A stretch of DNA of 55,331 nt, taken from positions 1 to 55,331 of IMG/VR virus record IMGVR_UViG_3300030060_001123. The stretch is one strand, 5' to 3'. The notes below the pieces were generated by a model, which was not told the origin of the DNA, did not search any database, and was given only the letters and a program-made list of their open reading frames with translations. This DNA comes from a virus. A program made the translations under genes and the position numbers. Positions 48,303 through 55,331 of this stretch are shown here, in pieces (position 1 is the stretch's first letter; the number at the start of each line of letters is the position of its first letter).

Positions 48303-48767
48303 ATGGATCGAATCAGTAGACATATAACCTACGCAGAATCAATACATTCAAATACAGCTAAGCGTAGAGGTATAGACAACACGCCTAATCCGACACAAGT
48401 TGAAAATATGAAATTAACAGGTGAAAAAATATTTGAACCATTAAGAGAGTGGGTTGGTGGACCTATAAAAATTAATTCTTTTTTTAGATCACCTGAACTT
48501 AACACTGCTATTGGAGGATCAAAGACCTCACAACATTGTAAGGGACAGGCTCTAGATATAGATGACGTGTATGGTTATAAAACTAACGCAGAAATGTATA
48601 CATGGATAAAAGAAAATTTAAATTTTGATCAAATGATATGGGAGTTTGGGACAGACATGAATCCTAACTGGGTACATATATCATACGTGTCAGAAGAAGA
48701 TAACAGAAACAGATGTTTAAAAGCCTATAAAGATGATATGGGTAGAACTAAATATAAAGTAATATAG
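48303..48767 (+). CDS. M15-family peptidase endolysin, 154 residues
   Basis: Zinc D-Ala-D-Ala carboxypeptidase or L-alanyl-D-glutamate peptidase of the M15 family. Motifs: KINSFFRSPELNTAIGGSKT, then S-Q-H78-C-K-G-Q-A-L-D85-I-D (metal ligands H78 and D85) and W-V-H125-I-S (third ligand). Start set at ATG 48303; an upstream ATG in frame at 48270 lies inside the previous gene. It would cleave host peptidoglycan peptides for lysis. There is no signal peptide, so it needs the holin at 15699 or the membrane proteins near 47230 for release. Confidence 0.85.
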   Translation: MDRISRHITYAESIHSNTAKRRGIDNTPNPTQVENMKLTGEKIFEPLREWVGGPIKINSFFRSPELNTAIGGSKTSQHCKGQALDIDDVYGYKTNAEMYTWIKENLNFDQMIWEFGTDMNPNWVHISYVSEEDNRNRCLKAYKDDMGRTKYKVI

Positions 48768-48769
48768 TT

Positions 48770-48940
48770 ATGGGATATAAAATGGAAACAACAACACCAT
48801 TATTCGGTAAAATTAGTGGTCCTTGTAAAGCCGCTGCTAAAAAGAAATTTAAAGTCTGGCCAAGTGCATATGCTTCAGGATGGGGTGTAAGATGTACTAA
48901 AGCTGGTGGTCCAAGTAAGTTTGGTAAAAAGAAAAAGTAA
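48770..48940 (+). CDS. Small basic Cys-containing protein, 56 residues
   Basis: 56 codons from ATG 48770 to TAA 48938-48940, overlapping the next ATG. It begins MGYKMETTTPLFGKISGPCK and contains a core C-K-A-A-A-K-K-K-F-K-V-W-P-S-A-Y-A-S-G and a second Cys in WGVRCTKA. This matches, from memory, a small domain found in marine viruses that accompanies the protein at 48940. Possibly zinc-binding and DNA-associated; confidence in function is low. Confidence 0.6.
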   Translation: MGYKMETTTPLFGKISGPCKAAAKKKFKVWPSAYASGWGVRCTKAGGPSKFGKKKK

Positions 48941-49224
48941 TGACATATTCTGGCAACTCTCCATTCATGAAGAAAAAGAAAAAGAAAGTAAAGGGTGGAG
49001 GAACTAAAAAGGTTTGTTTACCTGCTGCTAAAGTAAGATCAATGAGTAAAGCTGAAAGAGCTAAAGTTGTCCGTGCCAAAGAGTCTGCTGGTAAAAAAGG
49101 AAAGTATAAAAGATCAAGCAAGTCTAATGTTAAAGGTGCTCGTAAAAAAGGAGCAACACTAAGAGACTGGTTTGAAAAAGAAAATTGGATTAACGTTAAA
49201 ACAGGAAAGCCTTGCGGCGATTAA
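48940..49224 (+). CDS. Small basic protein, 94 residues
   Basis: Lys-rich (KKKKKKVKGGGTKKVCLPAA), with Cys at 26 and 92 and a final aromatic/acidic stretch (RDWFEKENWINVKTGKPCGD). The gene starts within the stop of the upstream one. The extreme basic charge suggests DNA packing or RNA binding inside the virion. Related in style to the 56-residue neighbour, and both may belong to one system. No catalytic residues are visible. Confidence 0.58.
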   Translation: MTYSGNSPFMKKKKKKVKGGGTKKVCLPAAKVRSMSKAERAKVVRAKESAGKKGKYKRSSKSNVKGARKKGATLRDWFEKENWINVKTGKPCGD

Positions 49225-49228
49225 TATT

Positions 49229-49513
49229 ATGGCATATAAATTACCACCAATTTTAAAAGTAGATAAGTCTACATTAAAATGTAATAAACCTAGAAAAACA
49301 CCTGGTCACAAAACTAAATCACATATAGTTAAAGCTTGTGAAGGCGGTAGAGAAAAAATAATTAGATTTGGTCAGCAAGGAGTAAGTACTGCTGGTAAGA
49401 AGACTGATGCAAAATCAAAAGCAAGACGTAAAAGTTTTAAAGCTCGTCATGCTAAAAATATTAAAAAAGGTAAAATGTCTGCTGCATACTGGGCAAACAA
49501 AGTAAAATGGTAA
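49229..49513 (+). CDS. Small basic protein, 94 residues
   Basis: Start chosen at ATG 49229 (MAYKLPPILKVDKSTLKCNK), four bases after the upstream stop. Basic, with a middle IRFGQQGVSTAGKKTD and a C-terminal helix KSFKARHAKNIKKGKMSAAY ending WANKVKW, a signature I recall from small proteins of marine phages. It is the last gene of the rightward block. A terminator follows after about 50 bases. Function unknown; DNA-binding is possible. Confidence 0.6.
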   Translation: MAYKLPPILKVDKSTLKCNKPRKTPGHKTKSHIVKACEGGREKIIRFGQQGVSTAGKKTDAKSKARRKSFKARHAKNIKKGKMSAAYWANKVKW

Positions 49514-49560
49514 GGAACAAATAAATAATGGGCGTACCATACCCAAATGTTCCTGTAACC

Positions 49561-49591
49561 AAGGGAGGCTTAATCGGCCTCCCTTTTTTTT
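49561..49591 (+). terminator. Rho-independent terminator ending the structural block
   Basis: Stem AAGGGAGGC/GCCTCCCTT (49561-49569 with 49577-49585), loop TTAATCG, then a run of eight T (49584-49591). It lies between the last rightward gene and the convergent leftward reductase gene whose stop is at 49590. Confidence 0.85.
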
Positions 49592-51284
49592 ATCCATCAC
49601 ACGCCACGCACTCTTCCATAGCTTTAGCAGCTATGTCTCCACGTAATACTGATTCAGTTCTCATGTAATATAATGTTTTAATTCCTTTTTTCCACGCGTC
49701 TAAATGTACTTGATTAATCCATTTAGGATCTGCTTGAGATGGAAAAGCTAAGTTTAAACTTACACTCTGATCTATGTATTGTTGGCGTATACCAGCTTGT
49801 CTTACTAGTTCTAGCTGATTTATTTCTTTAAATGTTTTAAATACTTCTTTGGTATCTTCGTCTAATTCTTTTATATCCTGGACCGAACCACCATCTGCTA
49901 ATATTTTGTCCCATACTTCTTTTGTATTTAATTTTAATTTGTCTAATACTTTTTCTAGCGTAGGATTTTTTCTTATAAATGTTCCTTTAGCTGACTGCTC
50001 TGTAAATACGTTTGCTGCCCACGGTTCAATCCCGGGAGAGATATTCCCAGACAACTTGCTATTAGATACAGTGGGAGCAATAGCGCGTAAATGGGTATTG
50101 CGAAAGCCAGTACCGACACACCAAAGAGGTTCTCCATAAACATCAGCAAGAGCCATTGAAGCTCGTTCAGACTCAATTTTAATTTGACTAAAAATTCTTC
50201 TTGTTTCATATTGTGATAATAAACCCTCAAATGGTAAACCTTTTTCTTGTAAATATGTATGCCAGCCCAATACACCTAAACCTAATGCTCTACCTTTTTC
50301 AGCAGCTCTTACAGAATTTTCAAAACCTTTTCTGTATTTAGATCTTTGTATAAACTCTTCAAGCACTCCATCAAGAAACCATATTGAGTCATAAATAATA
50401 TTTGTATTTTTCCATTCGTCATACTTAGCTAGGTTTAAACTAGATAGACAACAAACGAATGAATGATTTTCATCTGTATGTAATGTAATTTCACTACATA
50501 TATTTGTCATGTGTACTTTTAAAGCGTTGTCTTTGTATGCCGCTGGATTTTGTTTGTTAGTGTTACCTTTAAAAAGTATATAAGGTTCTCCAGTCGCTTT
50601 ACGTTTTTGTAATAACTTTCCCCACTTCTGTCTAGCTCTGTTATCCCCGCTAATAAGCTTTCGCATGAATTTATCGCCGACGACAGCGCATTGATGTAGG
50701 TTAAGCGATTGTCTGTTAACGTCTCCTTTAGGTTCTCTAATCTCGAGCCACTCTTCAAAATCGGGGTGATCAATGTTAATGTTAACTGATGCAGCTCCTC
50801 GTCTGACAGATCCTTGATTAGTGGCAAGTATTGTGCTATCGTATATTTTACAAAAAGGCACAACTCCGTCGCTTGTTCCATTACCTGTTATTTTAGCACC
50901 GGCGGGTCTGATTTGATTTATACCGATACCAACTCCACCGCCGTGTTTAGCGAGTAGCATCATCTCCAAATTTTTCTGACCAATGTCAATAATACTGTCA
51001 GCAACGTCAATACCAAAGCAAGAAATAGGAAGCCCACGATCAGTTCCAGTATTTGAAAGAACCGGAGAAGCAAGGCATAACCAGCCTTTCCATATGTAAT
51101 CAAAAAATGTTTTAGCATACTCTGGTTTTTTTAAACGTCTAGCTACAGTAGTGGCAACCCTCATATAAGCCTCTTTAGGTGTTTCATTATTATATAAATA
51201 ACCTCCACCTATAGTTTTCTTATATACGTCTGTATCACCCCAAGATGGGTAGTCAATATCTTTAACCCAATTATTATTCCACAT
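49590..51284 (-). CDS. nrdA: Ribonucleotide reductase alpha subunit (class I), 564 residues
   Basis: Catalytic subunit that reduces ribonucleotides. Key residues: LASPVLSNTGTDRGLPISC with C89, the N261-I-C263-S-E265 active-site triplet, C278/C279 in SFVCCLSSLNL, the radical-transfer tyrosines Y539-Y540 in TLYYMRTES, and the C-terminal C559-V-A-C562 redox pair. It is short (564 residues) because the N-terminal ATP-cone regulatory domain is missing, so allosteric activity control is probably lost. It overlaps the upstream 71-residue gene by 11 bases and is the last gene of the leftward operon, next to the terminator. Confidence 0.95.
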   Translation of the reverse strand: MWNNNWVKDIDYPSWGDTDVYKKTIGGGYLYNNETPKEAYMRVATTVARRLKKPEYAKTFFDYIWKGWLCLASPVLSNTGTDRGLPISCFGIDVADSIIDIGQKNLEMMLLAKHGGGVGIGINQIRPAGAKITGNGTSDGVVPFCKIYDSTILATNQGSVRRGAASVNINIDHPDFEEWLEIREPKGDVNRQSLNLHQCAVVGDKFMRKLISGDNRARQKWGKLLQKRKATGEPYILFKGNTNKQNPAAYKDNALKVHMTNICSEITLHTDENHSFVCCLSSLNLAKYDEWKNTNIIYDSIWFLDGVLEEFIQRSKYRKGFENSVRAAEKGRALGLGVLGWHTYLQEKGLPFEGLLSQYETRRIFSQIKIESERASMALADVYGEPLWCVGTGFRNTHLRAIAPTVSNSKLSGNISPGIEPWAANVFTEQSAKGTFIRKNPTLEKVLDKLKLNTKEVWDKILADGGSVQDIKELDEDTKEVFKTFKEINQLELVRQAGIRQQYIDQSVSLNLAFPSQADPKWINQVHLDAWKKGIKTLYYMRTESVLRGDIAAKAMEECVACDG

Positions 51285-51489
51285 CTTCTTCTGTAATTAT
51301 TCTTTTTTCTTTTTGTTTTAATTCTTCTACAAGTTTACTCCACTCGTCTTTACCTATGTGTAATTGAAAAGCTGTTAATGTACCTTTACACAATGTTTCA
51401 TTTGCAGCAACTTGTTTTAATAAATGGCTAACAATATTTGTTAATGCATCTATTTTCTTTTTCATTTCTATTAATTTACTTTCTTTCAT
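51274..51489 (-). CDS. Small coiled-coil protein between nrdB and nrdA, 71 residues
   Basis: Start set at ATG 51489, two bases after the nrdB stop; a TTG three codons upstream also fits. Helical, Lys/Glu/Leu-rich (MKESKLIEMKKKIDALTNIV) with a single Cys in NETLCKG and an acidic end. It could be a reductase accessory or just a small phage protein. It overlaps the nrdA start by 11 bases, so translation is probably coupled. Confidence 0.6.
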   Translation of the reverse strand: MKESKLIEMKKKIDALTNIVSHLLKQVAANETLCKGTLTAFQLHIGKDEWSKLVEELKQKEKRIITEEDVE

Positions 51490-51491
51490 GT

Positions 51492-52460
51492 TTACCAAAT
51501 ATCTTCAAAGTCTTCGTTTTCATTTGCTTTACTATAGTCAGTTGGTCTAATTGCGAAAAAATCAGTATGAGTATGACCACCTGTAAGATGATAAAACCAA
51601 TCAAGATTCTCAGCAGCTCCTTCATCATAACTAAAGAAACGTCTTTTATCTGTATAACCAAGTTCAGCAAGTTTTTCATTTGTTCTTTTTCTAATAAATT
51701 GTTTTAAATCGTATGATGATAGATTTTCTATATCACCCATCTCAAACATTTTGTCTATATATTTTTCTTCTAGCTCTAACATTATTTTAGCAGCTGAATA
51801 TATATCTTCTTTACATTCGTTTTTAAGATCAGGTACTTCATCACACATGTGTCTAAATAATTGGCATCCCATACGACTATGTAGTGATTCATCTCGTACT
51901 GACCATTTCATTTGTTGTCCTATTCCTTTGAGTAAATTACGAAGTTGAAAACTATATAGAACAGCAAAAGCGCTATACAAGCTAACTCCCTCTGCAAAGG
52001 CGGAAAAGATAGCCAAGCTACGGCCGATACCACGTAGATCAGTACCGTCATAAGCAACCAGATTATCAAATCTATCAGCAGTCGCTTCTTCATGTAAAAA
52101 TGCTTCAAAGTTTTCCAGTCCCAGTGTTTCATTTAAATAACTATAAGCTACAGCATGTATTGTTTCTTGTGAGCCGAACATCATAGCCATCTGCTGTATC
52201 TCATGTTTTGGAAACCATGATACGACTTTTTGTGTCCAGTAATCAGACACTGCACATTCTGTTTGTGCAAATCCTAATAATATATTACCTACTAAATTTT
52301 TTTCTGCGTCAGTAAGCTTTTCATTCCAGTCTTTAACATCACCAGACATAGGTATTTCTGTGTGTAACCAGAACGCTTGTGCTTGCTTTAACCAACCTTC
52401 ATTATAATATATAGGGTATTCAAAAGGTTTATAAGGTATTCTTTCTTTAAATAAACTCAT
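51492..52460 (-). CDS. nrdB: Ribonucleotide reductase beta subunit (class I), 322 residues
   Basis: Radical-generating subunit. Start placed at ATG 52460 (MSLFKERIPYKPFEYP); an earlier Met lies within the upstream gene. Ligand pattern: E68 (in QTEC), E99-T-I-H102, radical Tyr Y106, E157 (FAEG), E191 and H194 (DESLH). The first ligand is Glu, where class Ia and Ib enzymes normally have Asp, while the radical Tyr is kept. C-terminal acidic tail (NENEDFEDIW) docks on NrdA. Its order next to nrdA and nucleotide genes fits dNTP supply during replication. Confidence 0.93.
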   Translation of the reverse strand: MSLFKERIPYKPFEYPIYYNEGWLKQAQAFWLHTEIPMSGDVKDWNEKLTDAEKNLVGNILLGFAQTECAVSDYWTQKVVSWFPKHEIQQMAMMFGSQETIHAVAYSYLNETLGLENFEAFLHEEATADRFDNLVAYDGTDLRGIGRSLAIFSAFAEGVSLYSAFAVLYSFQLRNLLKGIGQQMKWSVRDESLHSRMGCQLFRHMCDEVPDLKNECKEDIYSAAKIMLELEEKYIDKMFEMGDIENLSSYDLKQFIRKRTNEKLAELGYTDKRRFFSYDEGAAENLDWFYHLTGGHTHTDFFAIRPTDYSKANENEDFEDIW

Positions 52461-52461
52461 T

Positions 52462-52611
52462 TTAATTATAAGGCATTTCAAATGCTACATCTACAAAAGG
52501 TAGATACAACACGTAGGTTAATTGTTTTTCTTCTTCATAAGCTCTTATACCGAATAATATACCCGGGTAAAAACCTATTGATAAACTCCAGTTCCATTTT
52601 TCTTTATCCAT
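52462..52611 (-). CDS. Small hypothetical protein, 49 residues
   Basis: Start at ATG 52611 (MDKEKWNWSLSIGFYPGILF). The pattern W-S-x-S-I-G-F-Y-P-G-I-L-F-G-[IV]-R followed by TYVLYLPFVDVAFEM is one I recall from short phage proteins of this type of virus. It could contain two short membrane or beta segments. The start overlaps the stop of the 57-residue gene, and its own stop lies next to the nrdB ATG. Function unknown. Confidence 0.58.
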   Translation of the reverse strand: MDKEKWNWSLSIGFYPGILFGIRAYEEEKQLTYVLYLPFVDVAFEMPYN

Positions 52612-52777
52612 AAACTTTAATATTATATTGGTCTTGATAACCAACTAGTTCTTTATATTTTACTCTTCCTCTTTGTTCCCAAGACCATTTAACCCATTTG
52701 TCAATTTGGCGCTCAGCATATTTTTTCCTAGCTACTAGTTTCGCGAGCTTAGGATTAACTCTACGGTTTTGTCGCAT
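52604..52777 (-). CDS. Small hypothetical protein, 57 residues
   Basis: Leftward ORF from ATG at 52777 (MRQNRRVNPKLAKLVARKKY), 57 codons, ending by overlap with the ATG of the 49-residue gene (52611). It overlaps the 3' end of the endonuclease gene by 43 bases in another frame. Basic with Trp/Lys/Arg-rich helix (DKWVKWSWEQRGRVKYKEL). It fills what would otherwise be a gap and has coupled ends on both sides, so it is likely real. Function unknown. Confidence 0.58.
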   Translation of the reverse strand: MRQNRRVNPKLAKLVARKKYAERQIDKWVKWSWEQRGRVKYKELVGYQDQYNIKVYG

Positions 52778-53184
52778 TCTTTTTGATTTTGTGGTTTATA
52801 TATTCTTGGATATAATTTATTATCTACTAAATGTTTTTTAAACAGTTTCCAACGTAGTGGAAATGATTCATTAGCTCTACCTTTACATTCAATTATAAAG
52901 TCATTGCCAATAAAATCAGGAGTATATTTAATTGGTAGTATTTTTTTACCACCACGTTGTTTAAAATCTCCTTTACCATTAGCCGTGCGCTCATAACAAG
53001 GATGTATAAAATCAAAGCCAGATACTATTTCAAATGTCTTGCCTTCGTATTTAGCTTTGATCTTAGCTTTTTTTAAAGCTTTATACATATATACCTCTAG
53101 ACCACTTGCAAACTTGATACCGTCAACAGTGGTTTTTTTAGACTGTACAGGTCCACGTTTTCTTTTATAGATCTTCTTCCTCAT
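52735..53184 (-). CDS. T7 endonuclease I-like resolvase, 149 residues
   Basis: PD-(D/E)xK nuclease of the phage T7 gene 3 type, a branched-DNA (Holliday junction) resolvase that also helps degrade host DNA. Visible order: basic N-terminus, F-A-S-G-L-E30 (catalytic Glu), then YTPD90-F-I-G-N-D and I-I-E99-C-K101, the PD..ExK core, and a helical end KLFKKHLVDNKL. It overlaps the upstream gene by 20 bases in the leftward operon. Catalytic residues look intact. Confidence 0.78.
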   Translation of the reverse strand: MRKKIYKRKRGPVQSKKTTVDGIKFASGLEVYMYKALKKAKIKAKYEGKTFEIVSGFDFIHPCYERTANGKGDFKQRGGKKILPIKYTPDFIGNDFIIECKGRANESFPLRWKLFKKHLVDNKLYPRIYKPQNQKECDKTVELILSSRN

Positions 53185-53467
53185 CTAACAATTGGTCCAA
53201 ATTATCTCTGAACTCTTTTTGTTTATTAATCATGCATTCTTCAATCTCATCACGCAAGCAAGCTCTTGCTGCTTGTATGTATAATAATGCATCCATTATT
53301 TCTTCTTGCACATCGATTAAAAAGTCGTTTAAGTCTTTGTCTTTGCCTTCAACTTCTTCCATCATCATTGCACCGTACTTAGCTTGACCAATCAGACTAC
53401 GTTGATCTATCTTTTCGATTACTTGTTGTACGATTTTATCGTTTGTTTTTACTGTATAATTATTCAT
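53165..53467 (-). CDS. MazG-like/NTP-pyrophosphatase-type helical protein, 100 residues
   Basis: All-helical 100-residue protein. The segment IDQRSLIGQAKYG followed by DVQEEIMDALLYIQA is close to the helical core of small nucleotide pyrophosphohydrolases (E-E-x-x-D-A), here in minimal form. The C-terminus is very acidic (DQLLDEEEDL). It may reduce unwanted or signalling nucleotides, or be a regulatory relative. It overlaps the GIY-YIG/MazG gene by 8 bases, tying it to nucleotide metabolism. Confidence 0.6.
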   Translation of the reverse strand: MNNYTVKTNDKIVQQVIEKIDQRSLIGQAKYGAMMMEEVEGKDKDLNDFLIDVQEEIMDALLYIQAARACLRDEIEECMINKQKEFRDNLDQLLDEEEDL

Positions 53468-54272
53468 CTTTTACAAATGTTCCGTTAATCATTTTACCTG
53501 TTCGTTTACTAATAACTTTATAAGCTTCAGCAATACAAGTTTCTATATTTACTCCTTGTAGATGAGCTAGGTTTGTCAATACTACAACCATATCACCTAT
53601 TGCATCGATGACTTCAGCTTTATCATTTTCTAATAATGCTTTAGCTAATTCACCAGCTTCTTCTTGAAGCTTTACGTATTGAGTATGTGAATTACCTTCA
53701 TCGTATAAACCTCTAGTTTGAGCCCACTCTCTAATGTTTTCAAACATTTTTAAAGGTTTTTTATTACACTTAGGTCTTTCAGATCTTATATCTGTATTGA
53801 TTGGTGTATCATCACCCCATAATTCAGGAGCTTTAAACCACTCAGCAAAAGCTTTATTGTAAATAAAACTTCTTTTATCATTGTAAAATGAAGTCTTTAC
53901 ATTTCGCTCTATCCATCTTATTGAATCTATATTTAAAACAAATAAGCCGTGCTCGGTTTCCCATTGCATACCTATACTATCCATTAAATTACCTTTCAAT
54001 TTTTTAACTGGAAAAGGAAACGTAGTAGTTTGTTCTGTTACGTTTATTTTCATTTTATTTAATTTAACTAATTCATTATATTTCTTACGGTCAACTTTAT
54101 AGCCGTAAGACTTTTGAAGTTCTATCTCTTTCTCTGATATATAATCTATATCATCGGACTGATCAAGAACTTCATATTCGTCTGGGTTGTAACCCTGTGT
54201 TATCGTAACTCTATTATTAAGATTACATGTAACACCGATCTTTTTACCCGGTATGTGATATAAATAATACAT
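53460..54272 (-). CDS. GIY-YIG-like domain fused to MazG-like domain, 270 residues
   Basis: Two parts. N-terminal about 80 residues resemble a GIY-YIG nuclease fold: Y-Y-L-Y-H-I, then K-I-G-V-T-C-N-L-N-N-R and E-K-E-I-E-L-Q near residue 50; the canonical motifs are altered. After a linker, the C-terminal part (about 175-270) is MazG-like: E204-E205-A-G-E208 and E220-V-I-D223 with D227, the ExxE/ExxD metal site. MazG proteins hydrolyse NTPs or dNTPs; the added nuclease-like domain is unusual. It overlaps ThyA-family and downstream genes at its ends. Confidence 0.65.
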   Translation of the reverse strand: MYYLYHIPGKKIGVTCNLNNRVTITQGYNPDEYEVLDQSDDIDYISEKEIELQKSYGYKVDRKKYNELVKLNKMKINVTEQTTTFPFPVKKLKGNLMDSIGMQWETEHGLFVLNIDSIRWIERNVKTSFYNDKRSFIYNKAFAEWFKAPELWGDDTPINTDIRSERPKCNKKPLKMFENIREWAQTRGLYDEGNSHTQYVKLQEEAGELAKALLENDKAEVIDAIGDMVVVLTNLAHLQGVNIETCIAEAYKVISKRTGKMINGTFVKDE

Positions 54273-54916
54273 TATATTTTATCGTTATATAAATGTAAGT
54301 TGTGAGCATAATGATAATACTCGCCAACTTCAATGTTTAATCTGTCTGCAACTAATTTTTGTATCATACTAAAACAGTACTGGTCATTGCAGAAACCGTA
54401 CCAGAGATCATTAGAACGCATTAAAACAGCCATATTTAATCTATTGTCTACAATTGTAAATTGTATTGCGTATGTACACGGAGTATCTTTACTATACAAC
54501 CTATGTTCTTTACAGTCATATATACTTATCGCCGCATGTCTAGTATCTTTTTCATGTTTAAGTTTAGCTACTACATAATCTAACTGATCGCTGCGATACA
54601 TCTGCCAACCATAATTAGAGTTAACACATCTTTCACTATCAGCCATACGCTCCCATATTGGTGGTACTTTACCATATATTTCACCAAGCTTATCAATACT
54701 AGGATCACCAGATAAATACCATTGCCATTCAGCTTCAGCATAATCAGGTTTCCAATTACGTTCTTTATTTAATATATAATTTTCTAATGGGTTTGCTAAA
54801 GTAAACCCTACGTTAAACAAAGCTTTAGTACCACCGAAGTCTACACCTTCAGTTATTATTTCATTAAGAAAATAATTATAAGCTTTGTCTGCGTTTCTAA
54901 ACAGTGTTCTTGCCAT
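54272..54916 (-). CDS. Thymidylate synthase/dCMP hydroxymethylase family enzyme, 214 residues
   Basis: Pyrimidine C5-transferase fold. Catalytic C147 (DTPCTY), phosphate-binding R126 and R167 region (MRSND), D170, and H208/Y210 near the end (HNLHLYND). With a constant +1 offset to E. coli ThyA, the position of substrate-selecting N177 is here D178 (GFCND), as in dCMP-using enzymes. At 214 residues it lacks parts of the N-terminal and small insert regions. It uses methylene-folate to make dTMP or hydroxymethyl-dCMP. Its stop overlaps the start of the 270-residue gene. Confidence 0.88.
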   Translation of the reverse strand: MARTLFRNADKAYNYFLNEIITEGVDFGGTKALFNVGFTLANPLENYILNKERNWKPDYAEAEWQWYLSGDPSIDKLGEIYGKVPPIWERMADSERCVNSNYGWQMYRSDQLDYVVAKLKHEKDTRHAAISIYDCKEHRLYSKDTPCTYAIQFTIVDNRLNMAVLMRSNDLWYGFCNDQYCFSMIQKLVADRLNIEVGEYYHYAHNLHLYNDKI

Positions 54917-55151
54917 ATTTTTTATAATAATATTTATAGTACTCGTACATCTGAACCCATATTGCTACTGGGCCATAGACTAACGGTGATCTATTATTTT
55001 TATTGTTTATATTAATATCAATGTACCAAGCTCCTTCTCCATTCGCAAATGGGGATATATATATTCCGTTGTTTATACACCATCTGTACGCTTCCATTTC
55101 CTGCGTAGTAGGCATATATTGTCCCATTACATCTTTCTTTTTTCGTGGCAT
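54897..55151 (-). CDS. Hypothetical protein, 84 residues
   Basis: Basic start (MPRKKKDVMGQYMPTTQEME), a Trp/Cys-containing helix (AYRWCINNGIYISPFANGEG), then WYIDININN and a Tyr/Lys-rich end (YEYYKYYYKKYGKN). It is read between the helicase-like gene (adjacent stop and start, zero gap) and the ThyA-family gene, which it overlaps by 20 bases. Family unknown. Confidence 0.65.
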   Translation of the reverse strand: MPRKKKDVMGQYMPTTQEMEAYRWCINNGIYISPFANGEGAWYIDININNKNNRSPLVYGPVAIWVQMYEYYKYYYKKYGKNTV

Positions 55152-55331
55152 TTATTCCCAAGGCATTGGTTCTTTTTTTATTTGATCTACAACGTGCGGT
55201 ATGAATGAACCTGAATTTGGTTCCCACTTAAAGTGACATTCAGCTCCGTTTTCTCCGAGATTTTGAAACTTAACTTTAAGTACTTTTGCTTTAACTGTTT
55301 TCGCATCATAATCCCTGTGTACGAGAATGCC
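55152..55331 (-). CDS. C-terminal end of a possible replicative helicase (partial)
   Basis: Sixty codons (59 residues and a stop) enter from the right edge in the leftward direction. The fragment reads GILVHRDYDAKTVKAKVLKV, then KFQNLGENGAECHFKWEPNS and ends PMPWE. This resembles the ends of Twinkle/T7 gp4-like or DnaB-type phage helicases, where a 'hydrophobic-V-H-R-D' strand precedes a conserved K-V-R-F segment. The evidence is a short tail only, so the call is tentative. Its neighbours in nucleotide metabolism fit a replication gene. Confidence 0.4.
   Translation of the reverse strand, partial: GILVHRDYDAKTVKAKVLKVKFQNLGENGAECHFKWEPNSGSFIPHVVDQIKKEPMPWE

Noticed and set aside
49528-49591. 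Short ORF start MGVPYPNVPVTKGG running into the terminator
   Set aside because: The frame runs through the hairpin and T-run and then into the 3' end of the opposite nrdA gene; more likely chance.
1-55331. CRISPR array, transposase, integrase or tail-sheath genes
   Set aside because: None seen: no regularly spaced direct repeats of array type, no DDE or Tyr-recombinase motifs, and tail genes look short-tailed.

Overview
This window is an AT-rich segment of a tailed-phage genome (about one third G+C where hand-counted). It is most likely a short-tailed virus of a marine Bacteroidetes/Flavobacteria-type host. The host inference rests on two things. Most genes lack a Shine-Dalgarno sequence and instead have A/T-rich leaders. 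The exported proteins carry short Lys-Lys/Leu-rich signal peptides ending near Ser-Gln or Gly-Gln, typical of that phylum. No bacterial housekeeping gene, integrase, transposon or CRISPR array is visible.

Layout. (1) Bases 1-3315, leftward: about 14 very small genes, most unrecognised, probably early host-takeover functions. They form short operons behind seven near-identical elements with an invariant 19-bp spacing between two conserved blocks. An initiator-like tRNA-Met and a possible structured RNA lie inside this block. (2) Bases 3316-3891: a large gene-poor divergence region with direct repeats, a perfect palindrome and an AT-rich tract, a candidate control region or origin. (3) Bases 3892-49513, rightward: the virion and lysis block. 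It holds tail-fibre-like proteins and a small paralogous appendage family with a glycosyltransferase among them; groEL and groES; a winged-helix protein; small virion-type proteins; a zincin and a holin; a tandem GroES-fold protein; large terminase, portal, scaffold and major capsid protein; neck and tail proteins; GNAT; internal virion proteins including a 3065-residue polyvalent protein; then an envelope/lysis set (microproteins, predicted outer-membrane barrel, one-TM coiled-coil protein, exported thioredoxin-like protein, M15 peptidase, small basic proteins). A strong terminator ends it. (4) Bases 49590-55331, leftward: a tightly overlapping nucleotide-metabolism operon (class I ribonucleotide reductase alpha and beta, T7-type endonuclease I, MazG-like proteins, thymidylate synthase/dCMP hydroxymethylase family). 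It enters from the right edge behind a partial gene that looks like the end of a replicative helicase.

Both edges are cut inside leftward genes. The simplest reading is a circular or circularly permuted map in which one leftward early/middle block continues off the left edge, through unseen replication genes, and back in at the right edge.

The genes suggest this programme: small early proteins and a phage tRNA redirect the host; reductase, MazG and the ThyA-family enzyme supply (possibly modified) deoxynucleotides; a phage chaperonin with its own GroES, and perhaps a second two-domain GroES-like protein, helps fold virion proteins; a short-tailed virion carries a giant polyvalent protein; holin, M15 peptidase and envelope proteins handle exit. 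Family assignments were made by reading motifs by eye, without database searches.
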